A stretch of 64,000 nt of DNA from the NCBI GenBank assembly GCA_000733355.1, contig JNVV01000003.1, positions 62,001-126,000 of the forward strand, given 5' to 3'. Positions within the stretch are counted from its first letter, which is position 1; each line of letters begins with the position of its first letter. Under the pieces are notes generated by a model. That model saw only the letters and a list, made by a program, of their open reading frames with translations, was not told where the DNA came from and did no database searches. This DNA is from Falciphora oryzae. Lineage: Eukaryota > Ascomycota > Sordariomycetes > Magnaporthales > Magnaporthaceae. The position numbers and the translations under genes were made by a program. Below are positions 1 to 10,575 of the stretch, in pieces.

Positions 1-577
1 AGACACCGGCGCCAACGCCTCCGCCGAGGAGGCCGAGGAGGCCCTCGAAGATGCCGCGACCAAGGTCAACAATGTCATCCACTCTTTCCGTCTCCAGAGC
101 ACCAGCTTCGACAAGAAGTCATATGTGACTTACCTTAAGGGTAAGACGCACCGCGCGCTCGCGCTTCAGCCACGCCTCCTCCAATTTACTCTGCTACATT
201 CAGCGCTGGCTTTTTTTCTGACACGACCCCGGTGCCGACTACAGGCTACCTTAAGACTGTCAAGGAGAAGCTCAAGGAGCAGGGCAAGTCCGACGACGAG
301 ATCAAGGCCTTCGAGACGGGTGCCCAGAAGTGGGTCAAGGAGAAGCTCCTGCCCAGCTTCAAGGACTTCGAGTTCTACACTGGCGAGGGCATGAACCCCG
401 ACGGAATGTGAGTTATCCAGACCCATGATGTCATATCTCGGGGACTGACAATCCCTTCTCGATCTTCCTCGTCTAACCTGTCGTTTTAACAGGGTTGCGC
501 TCCTGAACTACCGTGAGGACGGTGTCACTCCTTTCTTCACATTCTGGAAGCACGGCTTGTCTGAGATGAAGGTTTAA
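1..577 (+). CDS. TMA19: Translationally controlled tumour protein (TCTP), 3' part
   Basis: Partial gene; the 5' end lies outside the window. Coding segments are 1-140, 245-407 and 493-577, with introns 141-244 (GTAAGA..CAG) and 408-492 (GTGAGT..CAG). Joined, they read through [19 protein letters not shown] and end in [20 protein letters not shown]...EMKV, the highly conserved TCTP C-terminus. The family is small (about 170 residues), cytosolic and abundant. In yeast the protein (Tma19) associates with ribosomes and moves to mitochondria under stress. The visible part holds the helical hairpin and the last beta strands. All phases close. A possible AATAAA signal lies at 921-926. Confidence 0.95.
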
Positions 578-1068
578 ATACCCGCATCTTCAGTGTGCCA
601 TTGAGAAGAATCGAGGTTTCAATTTTTGATGATTTGAGCCGCCGGTCCATAGAAAAAGCCATTCGTCTTTCTTGTAATGCATGCTTGGGCATTTGTCTTT
701 CAAGTAATGGATGGGCCGCTGCCCTAATCCAAAATAACAAAAAAAAAGAAGAAATGAACACCGGCCTCGTTCCCGGGTCCCAACCCAATTTCTGTCTGCT
801 GAAATGGTTCCAGTATCACATGCTGGCTGAGAAAAAAAGGCCGAACCCGTGCTTCCCCTAGGTACGTCAATATGCAATAACTTCATAAGTACCTAATTTT
901 GATAAATGGCATTTAAGCAAAATAAACGCCGTGCCGTCCCCATATGCATTTAGAATACCGATAAGTTGGCCGGTCACGGTCCTCGTTCGCGATTCAACGC
1001 TTCTGTCCTTGGAGTTCGAATGCGGTCAAATTTGGCTGTATATGTTCATCCCTTCTCCGCCGCCAAAG
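578..1068. other. Convergent 3' intergenic region
   Basis: Between the TCTP stop and the stop of the facing proline-rich gene. AT-richer than the flanks, with A-runs near 740 and AATAAA at 921-926. No coding signal seen; it should hold the two 3' UTRs. Confidence 0.7.
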
Positions 1069-2502
1069 CTAAAATGCAGGCCTGGTTGCAAAGGGAATTG
1101 GTGGTGGCTCATCGTCGGCCACGGCGGCGCCAGAGGCGGTTCCGCCTATATCGGGCTTCCTCTTTGGCGGCGGAGGGGGCGGTGGTCTCTTTTTCGCGAG
1201 GGCGCCCGAGGCAAGAGCCCCCGCAGACGCCAGGCTCCTCAGCCCCGGCGATGCCTCGCCGTGTTGAGACCTTTCCGGGGTCCAGTCGGCGGTAGCCTGC
1301 GACGCCGCGGCGCCCTGATGTTGCTGCGAGTAGGTGGCAACCTTATCGGTGACGCCATACTTTTGGTTCAGCCCATTTGCGGTTTTCAGCCCGGCAGCCA
1401 CCTGGTCGCCATGACGCTGCCGAAAGTTGTTCATGGTCGAGGCGGCCGAGCGGGCGTCCGCCAGCGAGACTGATCTAGGGTCTTTATGGAAGTCGGCCGC
1501 AGTCTTCAACGCGGCCTGCTTTTGCGCAAACGTGGTCCCCTCACTCGGAGGCGGAGGCTGGGTGGGGCTGGCGGCAGATGGCGAAGACGACGTGCCAAGT
1601 TTCGCAAAGCGCGCCTGCAGCCCGCCGAGGGAGGGGCTGGAGGCGGCGGGGGAGTCCTGCGATGGGGAGGTCCTAGAGCCGGAACCGATGCCCAGACCCG
1701 GCACAGAGATGCCCGCAGCGCCGAGCCGGCCGATGGCGCCCTGGTTCAACATCGATGGACTCTGGCTCACTGGCGGCGGCGGTGGCGGCGCTGCAAGGCC
1801 GGACGGGGAGGCGGGGGACGAAGCTCCAGAAGCGGGTCGGGGAGGCAGCCTCGGTGGCAGCCTCGGAGGCCCGGGGCTCACCGTGGGCGCGGGTGGTGGG
1901 CTAATGACCGTTCCGGATCCTCCAGCAGCACCCCTTCTCACCGGCGGGGCAGGCAAGTTAGCGGTCGGCAGGCCCGTGGTGTCGACCCTGAATGGTCGAG
2001 GCGGTGGAGCCGAGTTATCCTCGACGGCGGGGGAGGCGGCGTTGCCGTATTCGGACTGGGCAGCACCGCTATGGTGCCCGCTGCCGGACCTCGCGGGGAT
2101 TGGGGGCGGCTGGGGTTGGGCGGGGGATGCGATCGCCCGGGATGATGGCGGCGGCGGCGGCGGCGGGGCGATGGACCGCTTCGGAGGCGGGGCGAAGGAC
2201 GAGGGGTCCTTCAGCTGCGAGAGCGGTGTGGCATTGTGTAAAGCTGGTCGATGGCTCGAATCGCCTCTGCTAAACACACCGCTCTGTTGTTCGAGTTAGC
2301 TAGAGGACCTAGTTTGGTAGGATAGTATCTTGCCTTGGTATTTGAGGAGGTGGTAGCAAAGAGGTGGTATTGTGTAGGTAGGCATGTAAGGTGCCTACAA
2401 CAAGGGACATGTACACGTATGAGAACGAACCACTTGCTGCTTCAACGTTGTGCCCTTGTCAGGGTGCCATCCGTTTTTGAAGACATCTTTGACTCCAGAC
2501 AT
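1069..2502 (-). CDS. Proline-rich conserved fungal protein
   Basis: Two exons, 2502-2434 and 2283-1069, giving 427 residues. The long second exon has no ATG at its 5' end. It is preceded by a good acceptor (CTAAC branch, AACAACAG), and a phase-matched first exon upstream starts MSGVKDVFKNGWHPDKG, which fits a conserved N-terminus I recall from filamentous fungi. The donor, CAA|GTGGTT, is weak. The protein is disordered with many PPPPP and PxxP runs, a short helical conserved block near residues 280-340 (NNFRQRHGDQVAAGLKTANG) and a terminal PPPPPPKRKP / PPPIPFATRP segment. The composition resembles verprolin or SH3-ligand proteins of the actin and endocytosis machinery, but no WH2 motif was recognised, so function is not assigned. 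It shares a 549 bp divergent promoter with the Mtw1 gene. Confidence 0.75.
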
Positions 2503-3051
2503 GGTTGCTCGCTGCGTCCAGTGTCTGGCTCTGTCTGGAGTTGATGTGTGGCCCCTGAGGCGGTATGGGCTAATACATGTAAGGCGTTGTCGTGGATCTC
2601 GTGGAAAGGAGACACCTAGGCGGTATCGAAGACAGTCCAAGTTCGTGCCGGTCTCGCGGTCTCGGGCAGGCCTGAACTTGGACCCAACCCCCCGTTGTGT
2701 TGCTTTGGTTTGGGTTGGGGTGTGCGCATGACGCACGATGGACGCAGTTCAGGGTCGTGTGGCGGAAGCTGTGGCTGGTGGAGCTAGGTCCGCTATCCCG
2801 GAATGAATTCAAGGTTCGGTTAGCGTTACACACAGTGGGGCTGTCAAATCCGGACACTGCAAATCGGGCATGCTAGGTGGGATTCTGGCCAGTGCCCCAC
2901 CCGTGCTCCAGCCGAGTGGGCAGGCAAGTGCGGTCGGCATCCGCCTGGCGCGAAACCAAGTGTCGTCACGCGTTTTGCGCCAGCTCTGAGCACCGAGCAG
3001 CCAGCTAACTCACCACCTCAGCCCTGCAATTGACACCAGACAGAAAGGAAA
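2503..3051. promoter_or_regulatory. Divergent promoter between proline-rich gene and Mtw1
   Basis: 549 bp between two start codons pointing away from each other, so it should hold both promoters and 5' UTRs. It contains a CCTAGG site at 2615-2620. No clear TATA box was found. Confidence 0.6.
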
Positions 3052-4415
3052 ATGTCGGCGTCCATCAGCTCGGAAACCCAGCTCTTGGCCGAGCATTTTG
3101 GCTACCCCCCAGTCGTGCGTCATGCCTGCCTGCCTCGGACAGCGGAGAGTGAGCGGGGAGGGCTCGGACGCGACGCAGCCCAGCTAACCGCCCGGCGCAA
3201 GCGCCCCTGCAGAGTCTACTCGATGATATAATCAACAGCATCAACATCCTGGCCGAGCAGGCCCTAAACGGCGTCGAGAAGGCCCTGCTCGGCACCAAGC
3301 CCGCCAGCCTGGGCTTCCGCAACCAACAGCCGCCGCCGCCGCCGCCGCCGCCGGCAAAATCAAGGCACGCTCCGCCCCCACCCCCCGCCGCCACCGCCGA
3401 GGAAGCGCACCGCCACGAAATCGAGAACGGCACCCACCAGCTCGAGACGCTGCTGTGCGCCAGCATCGACCGCAACTTCGACATCTTCGAGCTCTGGGTC
3501 ATGCGCAACATCCTCACCGTGCATCCCGACCACCGCGACTGGATCAGGCTCTCCCACTACGAGGGGCTGGACTTCGCCGCCGCCGCTAGGAGGAGGAAAG
3601 GCGTCGTAGGCGGAAGTGGGCCATCCAGCGCCGATGGAGCATCAGTAGGTGCAGATGGACAGAGCGGGGAAGGCGGGCCGGCACCGGCGGCGGTGGCGGA
3701 CGAGAACGGCGCATCCGAAGACGTCGCCCCAGTCGGCGAGGCCAAAGACCACGACACACCGAGCATCGCGTCAGTAGCTCGCCTGCGCCGCCGGCTGCAA
3801 GCGAGCCAGAAGCTGAACGTGATGCTGCACGCGGAGCGGGCGCGCAACGCTGCGTTGCTGGATGAGTTGCGCGCGTTCCTGCACGGTAGCAGTAGCGTAA
3901 CGGCGGGGGGCGCGGCGGCGGTCAAGAGCGAAGGTGGCACGGCGGGGCAGGACGGGGCCGCCGCCGCGCCCTCGCTCGCCTTCCTCCGCAACAAGGGCGA
4001 ACTGACCGTTAGTGACGCCGAGACGCCCTTGACGACCACAGCCGCCTTCACCCTCTCACAACTCCAAGCCCTTCGTGCACTGTCGACGTCGCTGCGCACA
4101 ATGATGCCTGATCTCGTCCAACACAAGCAGCGGCGTGGAGAAGACGATAACAATGGCGGTGCCACTGCGGCGCGTGCTGCCGGGAGGAGGTGGGGGACTG
4201 AGCGACTTGAGTACGTCGAAGGCGCCGCCCGGAAACACCTCGAAAACGTCCGGGGGCTGGATCTGGGACCAGGCGGCGAGGTGCGCGATGGCGAGTGGCA
4301 AGGCGAGGGCAGGAGTCTTGCCAGAGGCGAGGTCGAGGGACTCGAAAAGGTCGCTGCCGCTATCGGTGGCGACGACGGCCCAGCCAGGGACGGCGACGAG
4401 ATGGACGAGTCCTGA
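3052..4415 (+). CDS. MTW1: Kinetochore MIND complex subunit Mtw1/Mis12
   Basis: Exons 3052-3114 and 3213-4415 (intron GTGCGT...GCTAAC...CTGCAG), 421 residues. The N-terminus (LLAEHFGYPP, then SLLDDIINSINILAEQA) and the region after it (LETLLCASIDRNFDIFELWV, then RNILTVHPDHRDWIRLSHYEG) match the Mis12 domain. The C-terminus carries the expected RKHLENVRGLDL helix. Mtw1 is a core subunit of the four-protein MIND complex linking the centromere (CENP-C) to the Ndc80 microtubule coupler. Unlike the short yeast protein, this one has a polyproline run of about eight CCG codons near 3330 and a long acidic/alanine-rich linker after the conserved core, both typical of filamentous-fungal versions. The checkpoint kinase BUB1 lies 12 kb away, probably by chance. 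Confidence 0.93.
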
Positions 4416-4738
4416 AATCGCTTCCGACTTTTCATAGGCAGTCTTCGTGTGTTCCAGAGTCGTGGGTCAGGGTATCTGTCAGCTAGATGGCTGCGCAGAT
4501 ATAGCTGGGCTACCCCATGACCAAGGCCCAATTCTGCTTTATGACGAGATAGATCACAACTACCCAGGTGCCTATTTGAGGTTCGTGGTTTGCCTCTGCC
4601 CATCAAGGAGACATGTCGAAGAGCGATTATGCGTCTATTTTGTTACTTCTGCCTGGTCATGCATCAAAATGAGCATCAAGGAGGTATGCTGAGGGTAGGT
4701 TGGTAACTCGTCTACAAACAAGGGATCAAAACAGACGA
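4416..4738. other. Convergent 3' intergenic region
   Basis: 323 bp between the stops of Mtw1 and the PPR gene. Contains CCCAGGTGCCTA near 4564. No gene seen. Confidence 0.7.
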
Positions 4739-7321
4739 TTACCGGTGGCCAGTGCCATGCAGACCGCACTCGGTGGCAAATTCAAAGAAGCTGTGGTTCC
4801 AGAACCTGCCCTCCAGGTCGGAGTCTTCCCCAAGAGCCAGGCGCTCGTCCCTGACCCTTTTGACCAAGGCGTCTGCCTCTGGCATGCGGCCCTCCTTGAC
4901 CAGGGCTTTCAGCAGCCTCTCAAGGAGTGGCAATGTCAAACTTGTCGAGGTGCGCATGTTGGAGAGCACACCGAGCGCACCCTCCACGTCATTCACACTC
5001 AGGTAGCCGTTTGTGACGCGCTCCCAGAAGACGTAGTCGACGGCCGAGTTGTCGAACAGCCGGTGGTTCTCGACCAGCGACCGAACAAGGTGCACGTCGG
5101 GTGGGTCCCGTGAGAGATAGTGATCCGCCAAGATGGTGTATATGAAAGCGTTCGGCTTCAGGTCTGACTTCCAGATGTGCGCGAGGATCTCCTTGACCAC
5201 CTGGTCTTCGTTGCCATTCCCGTGCCGAAGAATCAGGTACAGCAGCCTGGCGTACGCGTGTTGGTTCTTGGCCGTGCTGGTCTCTACAATGACGTTGAGA
5301 ATTCGCCGGACCATTGTTATCTTCTCTTCAGGCCCCTTGTTGAAGATTGTGGGGGCTAGGGCGTCCATGATGATCGTGACTGTCGCGTCGTCTGGCTTCA
5401 GACCCTGCTGTCTCATCATGTTTATTACGGCCTCTGCGCCTTGGGTCCCCTCGCGGATCAGCGTCCGCAGCAGCGTGTTATAGGTGACGATGTCGGGTGT
5501 AATGTCGTGTCTTTGCGCCCACGCCAGCAGCTTTCTCGCTGCGCCTATACCATCGAGCCGAAGTAGCCCGACCAGCGCCGCATTGACAGGCTCAATGGAT
5601 GGCTTGACGGCCATGTGGGCCGCGTTCTTCTTCCGGCCGGCCGAGCCGGCCTCCCAGCGCACCGCCATCTCCTCCAGCGCCCGCAGGCCATCTCCAGGCT
5701 TTCCACAGTAGGTCAGGCCGTCGACGCGAGCGGTCCAAGCACGTGCGTCCAGCTGGAGGCCCGTAGCTACCAGCTTATCCCACGTGTTCTGCACGCCCCT
5801 CAAGTTACGGGCGCGCTTGAACCCGTCCATCATGGCCGTGAATGTCCTGACGTCGGGTGTGATACCGATCGATGTCATGGCGTTCCACACTTGGACAGAA
5901 CGCTGCGGGAAGTGCAGGGCTGTGTACATCATGATGAATTGGTGGAAGATGGGCAAATTCGCCTTGAGGAACGAACATGTTTCCTTGTCTGGCTGCAGCT
6001 CGTCACCCCAGAAATCGTACCAGACGGCCTCGATAGCGGCCACGTCCTTGTTGTAATAGGCAGTCTGTAGCTCACGATTTATGGTCGACACCGGCTTCCT
6101 GTTTGCGCCGGAGAGGTCCATCTTGTTGAACTGGGTATCCCCCGAGGGCCCAAACGTTGACTTGGACGTCCCGATGAGCTGATCGAGGACTGCAGGCCAG
6201 CGCCGGGTCAGGTAATCGGCCAGCTCGTCGGGGACGTCGGTAATGTTTCCTAGCATCGCTTCGTCATGCTGTAGTCTGGCAGTTACGCGCGCCAGGAGGC
6301 TAGCAATGGGTGCGAGGAGCGGGGCCGCCGCTGCGCGCAGGTTGAAGGGGCAAATGGCCGTGTCGTTGATCACAATAAAGGTGGCGATCAAGGGGGGGAT
6401 GGCCGAAGAGATGGCTTCAGGAGACTGCTGCGGGAAGAATTCGCTGAGCGCCAGGCGCAGGCGTTTCCTACTTTCGTGTTTCGAAAAGGCTTTGTTTGGG
6501 AGGGTTGGGATAGCAAACTTGACATTCTCGACGCCTCCCAGGGGGGGCAGGCTAGCAAGCAGCTCTGTGGGGATGGAGAATAGTTTCCATGAATCGACCA
6601 GGGACTCAAGCGCGAGGGTCCGCCTCCCAAGCACCAACTCGTAACTCTCGAGGCTGTCGTAGCGGTCCGGGGATGGGTCAACGGAGCATACAAACTCGAG
6701 GACGCCACGGACGGTAGCCACCCAGTGCTTCAAGTTCAGCATCTTCAGCTTCAGCGACACCTGCGTGTATTCGGTGAGCGACGGAAGATCTCGGGCCGAG
6801 GGGTCTTGTGCGATGGCCATAGAGACCATGTCCAGCAGGTGGCTGATCTGGCGCCTGAAAAGCTCCGGAGTGTAACCGGAGCCGCAGAGGCGCGGGTATA
6901 TAGACTCCCTGAACTGGCGATACAAACGGGCGAGGGGGACCCCGGGCTTGTTGAGGATTTGGCTCAGCTCGGCCAGTTCGCCAAAGGTCCCCAGGCCGAG
7001 ATCGGATGCAACCCCCGGCGGCCCGGCGGTCTGATCCCTCTTCCCCCGGACAACGCTCTCGAATATGGCCAAGGAGGCGGCGGACCGGTCGGGGGCGGGG
7101 CGGCCTGGGGTAGCTGTTGCAGCTGCCGGCCGCGGCGGGCGGGTTGTTCTTGCGTCGTCATTTTTATCTGTGACCACCGGGGTCGGTGATGCGCTGCCGG
7201 CAACTGACGAGACCGAGGCAGCCGTCGCCGCTGCTCGCGCGCGCGGCCAGGGGGCGAGTAAAGGCCGTCTTCCAGCGGCGACGGAGCGACAGAGCAGGCA
7301 CACGGTGCGCGAATCCCTCAT
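4739..7321 (-). CDS. Mitochondrial pentatricopeptide repeat (PPR) protein
   Basis: Intronless, 860 residues from the ATG at 7321. An in-frame GTG nine bases upstream is not used as the start here. The N-terminus (MRDSRTVCLLCRSVAAGRRP, then Arg/Ala/Ser-rich, no acids) looks like a mitochondrial presequence. Several PPR units are visible in the second half, for example TPDVRTFTAMMDGFKRARN, DITPDIVTYNTLLRTLIREG and GLKPDDATVTIIMDALAP, with further degenerate helical pairs to the C-terminus. PPR proteins bind organellar RNA sequence-specifically and act in stability, processing or translation of mitochondrial transcripts. Fungal examples are Pet309, Cya5 and Ccm1, but I cannot choose an orthologue. 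The gene is convergent with Mtw1. Confidence 0.85.
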   Translation of the reverse strand: MRDSRTVCLLCRSVAAGRRPLLAPWPRARAAATAASVSSVAGSASPTPVVTDKNDDARTTRPPRPAAATATPGRPAPDRSAASLAIFESVVRGKRDQTAGPPGVASDLGLGTFGELAELSQILNKPGVPLARLYRQFRESIYPRLCGSGYTPELFRRQISHLLDMVSMAIAQDPSARDLPSLTEYTQVSLKLKMLNLKHWVATVRGVLEFVCSVDPSPDRYDSLESYELVLGRRTLALESLVDSWKLFSIPTELLASLPPLGGVENVKFAIPTLPNKAFSKHESRKRLRLALSEFFPQQSPEAISSAIPPLIATFIVINDTAICPFNLRAAAAPLLAPIASLLARVTARLQHDEAMLGNITDVPDELADYLTRRWPAVLDQLIGTSKSTFGPSGDTQFNKMDLSGANRKPVSTINRELQTAYYNKDVAAIEAVWYDFWGDELQPDKETCSFLKANLPIFHQFIMMYTALHFPQRSVQVWNAMTSIGITPDVRTFTAMMDGFKRARNLRGVQNTWDKLVATGLQLDARAWTARVDGLTYCGKPGDGLRALEEMAVRWEAGSAGRKKNAAHMAVKPSIEPVNAALVGLLRLDGIGAARKLLAWAQRHDITPDIVTYNTLLRTLIREGTQGAEAVINMMRQQGLKPDDATVTIIMDALAPTIFNKGPEEKITMVRRILNVIVETSTAKNQHAYARLLYLILRHGNGNEDQVVKEILAHIWKSDLKPNAFIYTILADHYLSRDPPDVHLVRSLVENHRLFDNSAVDYVFWERVTNGYLSVNDVEGALGVLSNMRTSTSLTLPLLERLLKALVKEGRMPEADALVKRVRDERLALGEDSDLEGRFWNHSFFEFATECGLHGTGHR

Positions 7322-8579
7322 CGCCGACACTCTGTTCGTGCGACCATGGAGAGGCGAGGGAGGAAACGTGAGGCGAAGCGAGGTTCTCTAGGGCCGTGCA
7401 GCCATTTGCACTAAATACCTGCAGAGGTACGTGTGTCCGAGCATAGAAGGCTGCGGTTGCGGCTGGGACCACGTTAGTCGAGAGGGCTGTGCTAGCCTGG
7501 GAGCTTCCCGAATGACCCAAAATTTCCATCGTCGGAGCTCGATGCCGATTGATCCCTGCCAATTCCGTCCACCATCGATCTTGTGCGACCCGAACCGAGG
7601 GGCTCAATTGTGCAGGTCGCGGCAGGCAGACGCTGCAGCCCCGGCCGTCAATGCATGACTCGGGATGCATCTGCGTGGTATGACCTCTCACCTGCACGAT
7701 GATTCACGCCCCGGATGTGTGGTAGGCTGGCCCGGATAGCGGTTCGGTTGGTGCGCCCCAGGCTCGCCGTGCAATGCTGCTGTAAGTGACAAAAGCATTG
7801 CATCTGGACTTCTGCTTCTGAGACAACGACACCCATCACTACACCAAATCCATCCAATGGCTGAGCTGGATCGGTGTCTATCACCACAAGGCGTTGTGAT
7901 GTGCCGATGCCTTCTCTCATCTCTCCCCGTCTTTTGGCTCTCTGGCAGCACCCTCCATGGTCGCTGTGCGCCTCACGCGCTGTACTCTGGAGGCCTGGGG
8001 CAAACGGGGTTGCAACATGAAGGCCTGGAGGAAAAGGTCCAGCATTGATGTATCAAGCCGGCATCCATGTCAGCTCAGTCACGACCAATAATTGATGAGC
8101 TGGGTGCAGACTTGCGGGTGTAAGGCACCAGCGCACGCAACAGCAGCGGGCAACTGCGGCAGCGGATAGGAAAGAAAGCTGGCGGAGCTTCCGTTTTTCA
8201 AACGCCGCCCCATTTCGTCTTTCCTGCTCCGCCCACATCCTGGGCACGCTCCGCTCCGCAACTTGGGCCTGGCCTGGCGCTTTTCTCCCCGACCGAACGG
8301 ATTCGTGCCAACCCCAGGCTGCCTCGATTCTCTCCAAGCCGCCAACCTAGGTGCCTACAAATCTATCAACCTTCCTGCCTACCACAGAAATTAATCATAA
8401 TAACCTCACACTGTTATTCCTAAGCCATCTTTCTCCGGTACCTCTCTCACTGATATATCACACCCAGCCCGTCCAGCTGCATGGTCCTGGGTCCTTCGTC
8501 CGACTTTGTCTTGCAAGTTCCGAAAGAAGAAACTTAGACACCCGCGTTTTCGTCCTAGCACACCGGACCGTCAGAAACC
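7322..8579. promoter_or_regulatory. Divergent intergenic region, PPR gene / acid phosphatase
   Basis: 1.26 kb between two start codons pointing away from each other. The 3' third (8350-8579) is pyrimidine-rich, as in fungal core promoters and 5' UTRs. CCTAGG lies at 8346-8351. No coding signal beyond short random frames. Confidence 0.6.
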
Positions 8580-10188
8580 ATGACGGCACTCCGGCCAAGA
8601 CCCCCGTATACCGATGAGGAGCTCCGCCGGCTCTACCCAGCCGGCCTGGAGCTCCAGCAGGTTCAAGTTCTGATGCGGCACGGCGAGCGGACCCCGGTCT
8701 CGGCCCGCTTCCAGAATGCCGGCCTGCCGCCTTTCTGGCCCTACTGCGCCGTTGCCCGCCAGCTGAAGTCGGCCGTGCTCCAGGGCGGTGCCGCCGGCGA
8801 GACCCCATTCTCAACCCTGGAGTGGAAGCGCCGGCTGGAGACCTTTGGGCCTCGTGATCAGCCGAAGCTCGCTGCCGGTCCCAGAGGCCAGATCGACGGC
8901 ATCTGCGACATGGGCGCCCTCACCGACGTCGGCAGGGCCTCTACTCACCAGCTCGGCCGCCGCCTCAGGTCGCTATACATCGAGCGCCTTGGCTTCCTGC
9001 CGCCCTCCATGAAGGGCTCTGCCGAAATTTTGTATCTGCGCGCGACCCCGGTGCCGCGTGCGCTCGAATCGATGCAGGAGACCTTCTCGGCCCTGTACCC
9101 GCCATCCACGAGACTTCCGAGCCCGGACGGCGCCCCTTTTGAGCCGCCCACCATTCTCTCTCGCACCCACAGCGACGAGACGCTGTTTCCCAACGACGGC
9201 AACTGCCGCCGCCTGGCCGCACTCTCCCGCGCCTTTGCCCAGCGCACCGCCGACCGCTGGAACTCGTGCGAGGACATGGAGTACCTCAACCGCGTTTACG
9301 CCAAGTGGATGCCCGAGGACAGCCCGCGCGTCGCCGTCGACTCGCGGCCCCGCCTGTCGGGCATCATGGACACGGTCAACTCGACGCTCGCCCACGGCCC
9401 CGACACGAGGCTGCCCCGCGAGTTCTACGACCAAAAGGCCCGCGACATTATGGAGCGCATCGGCGTCGAGGAGTGGTTCAGCGGATACAAGGAGTCCCGC
9501 GAGTACCGCGCCTTGGGCGTCGGCAGCCTGATGGGCGACATCGTCGGCCGCATGGTCGGCAGCGCTGAGGGCACCCCGACCACCACCGCCCACCCCGCCT
9601 CTCCGCCCGTCAAATTCGGCCTGAGTGGCTGTCACGACACCACCCTGGCCGGTGCCCTCGCGAGTCTGGGCGCCTATGAGACTGACAAGTGGCCTCCGTT
9701 CACAAGCCACGTCGCTTTTGAGCTATTCCGTGCCGCAGACCACACGCCCCCTCCATCGCCTAACCTCTCCACCCAGCCCAGCTGGTGGAGTTCCCTATGG
9801 CGCGGCGTCTCGCCCACGTCGGCCAACATCGGGCGCAAGCCGGTCGGCGAGCTGTCCGAGGCTGACAAGGAGAAGCTGCGGGGATATTACGTCCGGGTAC
9901 GCTATAATGACAGGCCTGTTACCGTCCCTGGATGTCGCACTGTGGGCAACCACCTCGAGGGAGACGAGAGCTTTTGCACTTTGGTGAGTCTTTCAGCCTA
10001 CAACACCCACCACAGCCGACACAGGCACAATTAAAGCTCTACTTGCTAACCCTCTTTTTACTTCTATCAAACAGGAAGCCTTCAAGACCATCGTGGACAA
10101 GTTTACACCTCGGGATTGGAAGGAGGACTGCCGGAAGAGCACCAAGGCTCCGCAATTCCCAGAAAAGCCGGAGCCAGCCGGCTACTAA
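8580..10188 (+). CDS. Histidine acid phosphatase (ACP6-like)
   Basis: Exons 8580-9983 and 10075-10188 (TTG|GTGAGT; GCTAAC branch; AAACAG), 505 residues. The branch-2 histidine phosphatase signature RHGERTP sits at residues 33-39 and the second catalytic element HD (SGCHDTTLAGAL) at 352-353. The first His is the phosphorylated nucleophile; the HD Asp is the proton donor. There is no signal peptide and the N-terminus is short, so this is probably an intracellular enzyme close to the lysophosphatidic acid phosphatase ACP6 group rather than a secreted phytase. The region around residues 35-55 (ARFQNAGLPPFWPYC) also fits that group. Substrate is an inference. Confidence 0.88.
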
Positions 10189-10575
10189 GTACCTACCCAA
10201 GGGACACCGTCACATGTCCTCGTAATTTGGCCGATGCTGTCAACAAGCGTCTCTCGACATGCTTCCCCTACCCAACTGCCAACCAGACTTCCATCAACAG
10301 CCCACGGTGGCCGCCTCTTTTTGGAAACGGCGTTACGCCGGGTCAAATCCCATTAATAGTTGACTTTCGAGTGGAATTGATGACGTGTCGAGTGTCGGGC
10401 TATTGGATCCGAACCTAATGAGATCAAACGAGGTTGTTTTGTAGTGTCACATATTACATGTAATAGACTGGAGACTGACTACCGGGCAGACTAGACCCTG
10501 AACCACTAATCACACTAACCCTGCAGGAAGCGTTGGGAGCCTGGGCCGCTGTGATTTCTTATTCATTTCCCCTGA
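10189..10575. other. Convergent 3' intergenic region
   Basis: 387 bp between the phosphatase stop and the stop of the CFEM gene. AT-richer, with TTACATGTAATA near 10454. No gene seen. Confidence 0.65.

Noticed and set aside
3557..4606. 349-codon open frame antisense to Mtw1
   Set aside because: Ser/Ala/Pro-rich shadow of the Ala-rich sense linker; no recognisable domain.
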